Positions 61,167 to 64,000 of a stretch of DNA of 64,000 bases are shown here, in pieces (within the stretch, counting starts at the first letter, position 1; each line of letters begins with the position of its first letter). Below the pieces are notes generated by a model. It made no database searches, was not told where the DNA came from, and worked only from the letters and a program-made list of their open reading frames with translations. Both the position numbers and the translations under genes were made by a program. Source of the stretch: Halomonas sp. HL-93 (lineage in GTDB: Bacteria > Pseudomonadota > Gammaproteobacteria > Pseudomonadales > Halomonadaceae); NCBI RefSeq assembly GCF_900086985.1, contig NZ_LT593974.1, forward strand, positions 930,001-994,000. Direction: 5' to 3'.

Positions 61167-62105
61167 TTATGTGGGTGACGCTTTAGCAGCGGGTTTGCGT
61201 ACCGTTAACACTACACCAACAATGGCAATAAGCATCCCTCCAAGCCCTATCCAGGAAAGTCGCTCATCGAATAGCCACCATGCCTGTAGCGCAGTGACGG
61301 GGGGCACCAAGTAAAAAAGGCTCGCAACCCGCGATGCTTCACCTCGTTTGATTAACGCCATCAATAGCAAAATAGCGGCTATCGACAGAATCAGCACTAA
61401 CCAGCTGAGCGTCAAGACAAACGTGAGCGACCAAGTAACCTCACGGGTTTCAAACAGCAATGCTCCGATGCCTAAGATCCCGCCCGCTGCAAGGTATTGA
61501 ATAACGGCTCCCGAAAGCAGTGGCATACGCGTGCAAAAGCGTTTTTGGTAAAGCGTGCCCAGCGAAATGCCCATTAAAGCGGCCAGCACGCTCAACAAAG
61601 CGCCCAGGCCGAAGCCACTGAATAACGACTGCCCCAGCTCCAACTGGCTGCCCAGCACGGCACTAATGCCGAGCAAACCCAGGCCTAATCCTAGCCATTG
61701 CTGCTTAGCCAGGCGCTCGCCCAGCAGTGGGCCAGCACAGGCTGCCGTGAGCAGGGGTTGTAAGCCCACTAGTAATGAGGCCAGGCCCGCGGGCATACCG
61801 AGGGCGATGCCATAAAAGACGCCACCTAAGTAGGTGCCATGTACAAGCAAGCCTGAAATAGCGATGTGCGTCCATAACGCAGGTGATGAAGGCCAGGAAA
61901 TTTTTAGCATCCATACCAGTGGCGTTAACAGCATCACCGTCAGCGCAAAGCGGATAAATAAAAAGGTGAAGGGTTCCGCGTAGGGAAGGCCAAATTTGGC
62001 GCCAATAAACCCCGTGCTCCAAAGCAATACAAATAGTACTGGCATAGCCATTAATCCGAGTGATGCGGCGTCTCGTTGACGCATAAATGGCGGGACTATA
62101 TTCAT
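61167..62105 (-). CDS. EamA/DMT-family membrane transporter
   Basis: This 312-residue protein has ten hydrophobic helices in two EamA halves (about 15-140 and 155-300), each starting with a FxGxKFG-like loop (GFIGAKFGLPYAEPFTFLFIRFAL, cut at 20 residues in the motif). Family members export metabolites such as amino acids or, in some cases, drugs; the substrate is not readable. The last residues are basic (VRKPAAKASPT). The ATG at 62105 has AGAGATC-type upstream bases only. Co-directional with the EAL gene 26 nt downstream, so one transcript is likely. Confidence 0.83.
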   Translation of the reverse strand: MNIVPPFMRQRDAASLGLMAMPVLFVLLWSTGFIGAKFGLPYAEPFTFLFIRFALTVMLLTPLVWMLKISWPSSPALWTHIAISGLLVHGTYLGGVFYGIALGMPAGLASLLVGLQPLLTAACAGPLLGERLAKQQWLGLGLGLLGISAVLGSQLELGQSLFSGFGLGALLSVLAALMGISLGTLYQKRFCTRMPLLSGAVIQYLAAGGILGIGALLFETREVTWSLTFVLTLSWLVLILSIAAILLLMALIKRGEASRVASLFYLVPPVTALQAWWLFDERLSWIGLGGMLIAIVGVVLTVRKPAAKASPT

Positions 62106-62241
62106 AGATCTCTCAATAGGGCTCGAAGGCTGTTTACGTAATGTTCATTTTGTTACAAACTTTTACGCGAAAAATTGAACCTCGTAGATTCACCCGCGTC
62201 ACAGTAAGCACATTCATAACGCGTTAATGAGGTTTCTTTCT

Positions 62242-62634
62242 ATGCAACGTATGACTGCTCTGTTCTCTGCCGCACTGCTCGCTACTGGCCTAATGACGGC
62301 CACTGCACACGCCCAGCAAGATCAAGAATCCACTGAGGATTCTATGTCTACGCAGCAAGAATCGGCGCCAGCTCAAGACTTCTCTGATGAAGAACTCGAG
62401 CAATTCGCTGAAGCTTCACAGGAAATCGCGACTATCTCGCAAGATTATACCGAGCGTCTTCAAGAAGCTGACGACGAGTCAGCCCAAGAGGAAGTTCGCA
62501 CTGAAGCCAACGACCGCATGATCGAAGTGGTTGAAGATAGCGGCCTAGATGTTGATACCTTCAACGAGATTGGTCAAACCATTCAGCAAGATCCTGAAAT
62601 GATGGAGCGTGTTCAGGAAATGGCTGAATCGTAA
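62242..62634 (+). CDS. Secreted DUF4168 protein
   Basis: This 130-residue protein has a signal peptide (about 1-24, ALFSAALLATGLMTATAHAQ, cleaved after AHA) and a short acidic, Gln/Glu-rich helical body. The DUF4168 signature lies in FSDEELEQFAEASQEIATI and FNEIGQTIQQDPEMMERV. It is probably periplasmic and soluble. The function of the family is not known. The ATG at 62242 has GAGG about 9 nt upstream; ATG at 62227 would overlap that site. The strong acidity suits a halophile's envelope. A double hairpin terminator follows at 62679-62732. Divergent from the EamA gene. Confidence 0.82.
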   Translation: MQRMTALFSAALLATGLMTATAHAQQDQESTEDSMSTQQESAPAQDFSDEELEQFAEASQEIATISQDYTERLQEADDESAQEEVRTEANDRMIEVVEDSGLDVDTFNEIGQTIQQDPEMMERVQEMAES

Positions 62635-62678
62635 GCAGTCATTAAACGTTGCACTTGTTTGTAACGTCGCTGTATGAC

Positions 62679-62732
62679 ACCGCTTCGTAGCGGTTCCCAA
62701 AGCCCGGCGCAACAGCGCTGGGCTTTTTTTTC
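62679..62732 (+). terminator. Double-hairpin terminator after the DUF4168 gene
   Basis: A first hairpin ACCGCT/AGCGGT (62679-62694, loop TCGT) is followed by AGCCCGGCGC/GCGCTGGGCT (62701-62722, loop AACA, one G-U) running into a T-run of eight. The second is a standard rho-independent terminator. Confidence 0.85.
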
Positions 62733-62834
62733 GCTAGACTTTACGCCTCCTAGGCTTCGCGCCACAATCTAACCATTATGTCCGCAACAGGGACAGGCGT
62801 TGGACGGTCGATTATTGCGGCGTGAGGAGAGAGC

Positions 62835-64000
62835 ATGGACATCGAGCTATTAGAAATACGCCAGCATATGGGGCAGTTTCCGCCCTTCGATGGGCTGTCA
62901 GACGAATTGCTGGACGAAATCGCCAGTCGGGTCGAAGTCAGCTACTTCAAAACCGGTACGGAAATTCTCACGCTCAACGACACAATGACCGACCTGTGCT
63001 ATATCCGCAGCGGTGCGGTCGAGGTGTACCGGCGTCAGGGGGAGCTCTACAACCGGTTGGGTGAGGGCGATATCTTTGGCCACTTCAACCTGTTGCGCAA
63101 CCAGAAAGTGCGTTTCCCTGCCCGGGCCATCGAAGACACTCTGCTTTATTTCATTCCCTTGGATGTCTTCCAAAAGCTGTGCGAAGAAGACGACCACTTT
63201 GCCGATTTCGTCGAGCTGGAACGACCGCGCCTGGAAACCGCCGCCGAGCAGCAAAAGAAAGCCAACGACATGATGGTCACCCGGATTCGCAAGCTGGTGA
63301 CGCGCTATCCGGTGATGGTGGAAGAGTCCACTACGGTGCAGCAAGCGGCGCAGCAGGTCAGCCAGTCGCAGGCGTCGGCGGTATTGGTGCTCAAGGAGGG
63401 CAGCACCCATCCCCGCTACAGCTTTCAGGACAGCGAAGGGCACACCTGGCAGGTATGCGGCATCTTAACCGACAGCGATTTTCGTACCCGGATAGTGGCG
63501 GAAGGGCTCTCGCCGCAAACCCCGGTGGGAGACGTCGTATCGCCACGGCTGATCACAATCCAGTCGGACGCCTCCATTTATGAGGCGATGCTCACCATGC
63601 TGCGCAACAATGTTCACCATCTACCGGTGCTTTACCGTCAGCGGCCGATGGGAGTGGTGCACCTCTCCGATATTATCCGCTACGAAACCCACAGCGGACT
63701 TTACCTGGTGAGCAACATTTTTCACCAGTCGAACGTCGAGGGCCTGGCGCGTCTGGCACCGGATGTGAGCGCCGCCTTTGTCCGCATGGTTCAGGAAGGC
63801 GCCAACTCGCACATGGTGGGCAGTGCGCTGTCGACCATTGGGCGCAGCTTTACCCGTCGCCTGCTGGAGCTCGCCGAGGAATCGCTTGGCCCGCCGCCGG
63901 TTGATTATTGTTTCATGGTCAACGGGTCGATGGCGCGCAACGAGCAGAGCATCGTCACTGACCAGGACAACGCGCTGATACTCTCGGATGACTTTATTCC
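62835..64000 (+). CDS. cNMP-binding/CBS/DUF294 nucleotidyltransferase-like protein (3' end beyond window)
   Basis: The frame is open from ATG 62835 (GAGGAG 5 nt upstream) to the window edge: 388 residues and counting. A cyclic-nucleotide-binding domain covers about 15-130 (FKTGTEILTLNDTMTDLCYI, GDIFGHFNLL), two CBS domains cover about 155-285 (each with an SQSQASAVLVL or NNVHHLPVLY strand), and a DUF294 putative nucleotidyltransferase domain begins near 340 with VNGSMARNEQSIVTDQDNAL, matching the G-S-x-A-R-x-E...D-x-D pattern of GlnD/KNTase-like domains. Such proteins may uridylylate or adenylylate partners in response to nucleotides; the target is unknown. They often lie beside 3'-5' exonuclease or acetate genes outside this window. 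Confidence 0.87.
   Translation, partial: MDIELLEIRQHMGQFPPFDGLSDELLDEIASRVEVSYFKTGTEILTLNDTMTDLCYIRSGAVEVYRRQGELYNRLGEGDIFGHFNLLRNQKVRFPARAIEDTLLYFIPLDVFQKLCEEDDHFADFVELERPRLETAAEQQKKANDMMVTRIRKLVTRYPVMVEESTTVQQAAQQVSQSQASAVLVLKEGSTHPRYSFQDSEGHTWQVCGILTDSDFRTRIVAEGLSPQTPVGDVVSPRLITIQSDASIYEAMLTMLRNNVHHLPVLYRQRPMGVVHLSDIIRYETHSGLYLVSNIFHQSNVEGLARLAPDVSAAFVRMVQEGANSHMVGSALSTIGRSFTRRLLELAEESLGPPPVDYCFMVNGSMARNEQSIVTDQDNALILSDDFI

Overview
The window looks like chromosomal DNA of a halophilic or halotolerant gammaproteobacterium, most likely a Halomonas relative. The evidence is the conserved gene orders (ftsB-ispD-ispF-truD-surE-pcm-nlpD-rpoS, lptD-surA-pdxA-rsmA-apaG with apaH nearby, folK/folB-plsY-tsaD-rpsU-dnaG-rpoD, amgK-murU divergent from lptD), the fairly GC-rich coding sequence and several acidic proteins. 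I see no rRNA, tRNA, CRISPR array, prophage or intact insertion sequence. The genus is inference.

Layout. 1-2442: the start of a double-PAS sensor gene cut by the window edge, an ECF sigma / zinc-binding anti-sigma / DUF3047 operon, and a truncated carboxymuconolactone-decarboxylase remnant beside its likely TetR regulator. 3325-6791: zinc and heavy-metal handling (ZIP importer, MerR-type sensor, P1B ATPase with a textbook 19-bp-spacer MerR promoter). 6804-16135: NAD-type isocitrate dehydrogenase, a SulP anion transporter with a two-domain Usp protein, cyclopropane fatty acid synthase behind a sigma-S-like promoter, an ACR3-like transporter, a pair of overlapping CrcB fluoride channel genes, a second Usp paralogue and an MFS permease. 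16228-24934: DksA-like and RidA proteins, then a tightly overlapping histidine kinase / REC-GGDEF-EAL / HexR operon, an aldehyde dehydrogenase and a GNAT-like protein.

25052-43607 is mostly core genome: cell division, isoprenoid precursors, tRNA modification, protein repair, undecaprenyl-phosphate recycling, NlpD, RpoS, alanine racemase, a lipid A acyltransferase, SpeD, OsmC, peptidoglycan recycling (AmgK-MurU), LPS export (LptD), a SurA lacking both parvulin domains, PdxA, RsmA and ApaG. An accessory pair (a GMC oxidoreductase and a 58-residue Tat-signal protein) interrupts the usual apaG-apaH junction. ApaH, Cca, FolK, FolB, PlsY, TsaD and the rpsU-dnaG-rpoD operon follow. 54629-64000: an unknown membrane protein, a LysR / secreted metallo-beta-lactamase-fold pair leading into the glutathione-dependent formaldehyde pathway (FrmA, FghA), MtgA, an EAL phosphodiesterase with a cysteine-rich N-terminus, an EamA permease, a DUF4168 secreted protein, and the first two-thirds of a cNMP-CBS-DUF294 protein cut by the right edge.

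The most unusual items are the parvulin-less SurA, the GMC/mini-Tat pair inserted in a conserved cluster, the kinase-phosphodiesterase-HexR overlap, the ECF/anti-sigma/DUF3047 operon, and several unexplained inverted repeats (592-661, 6759-6813). I found no clear-cut new defence or mobile system.
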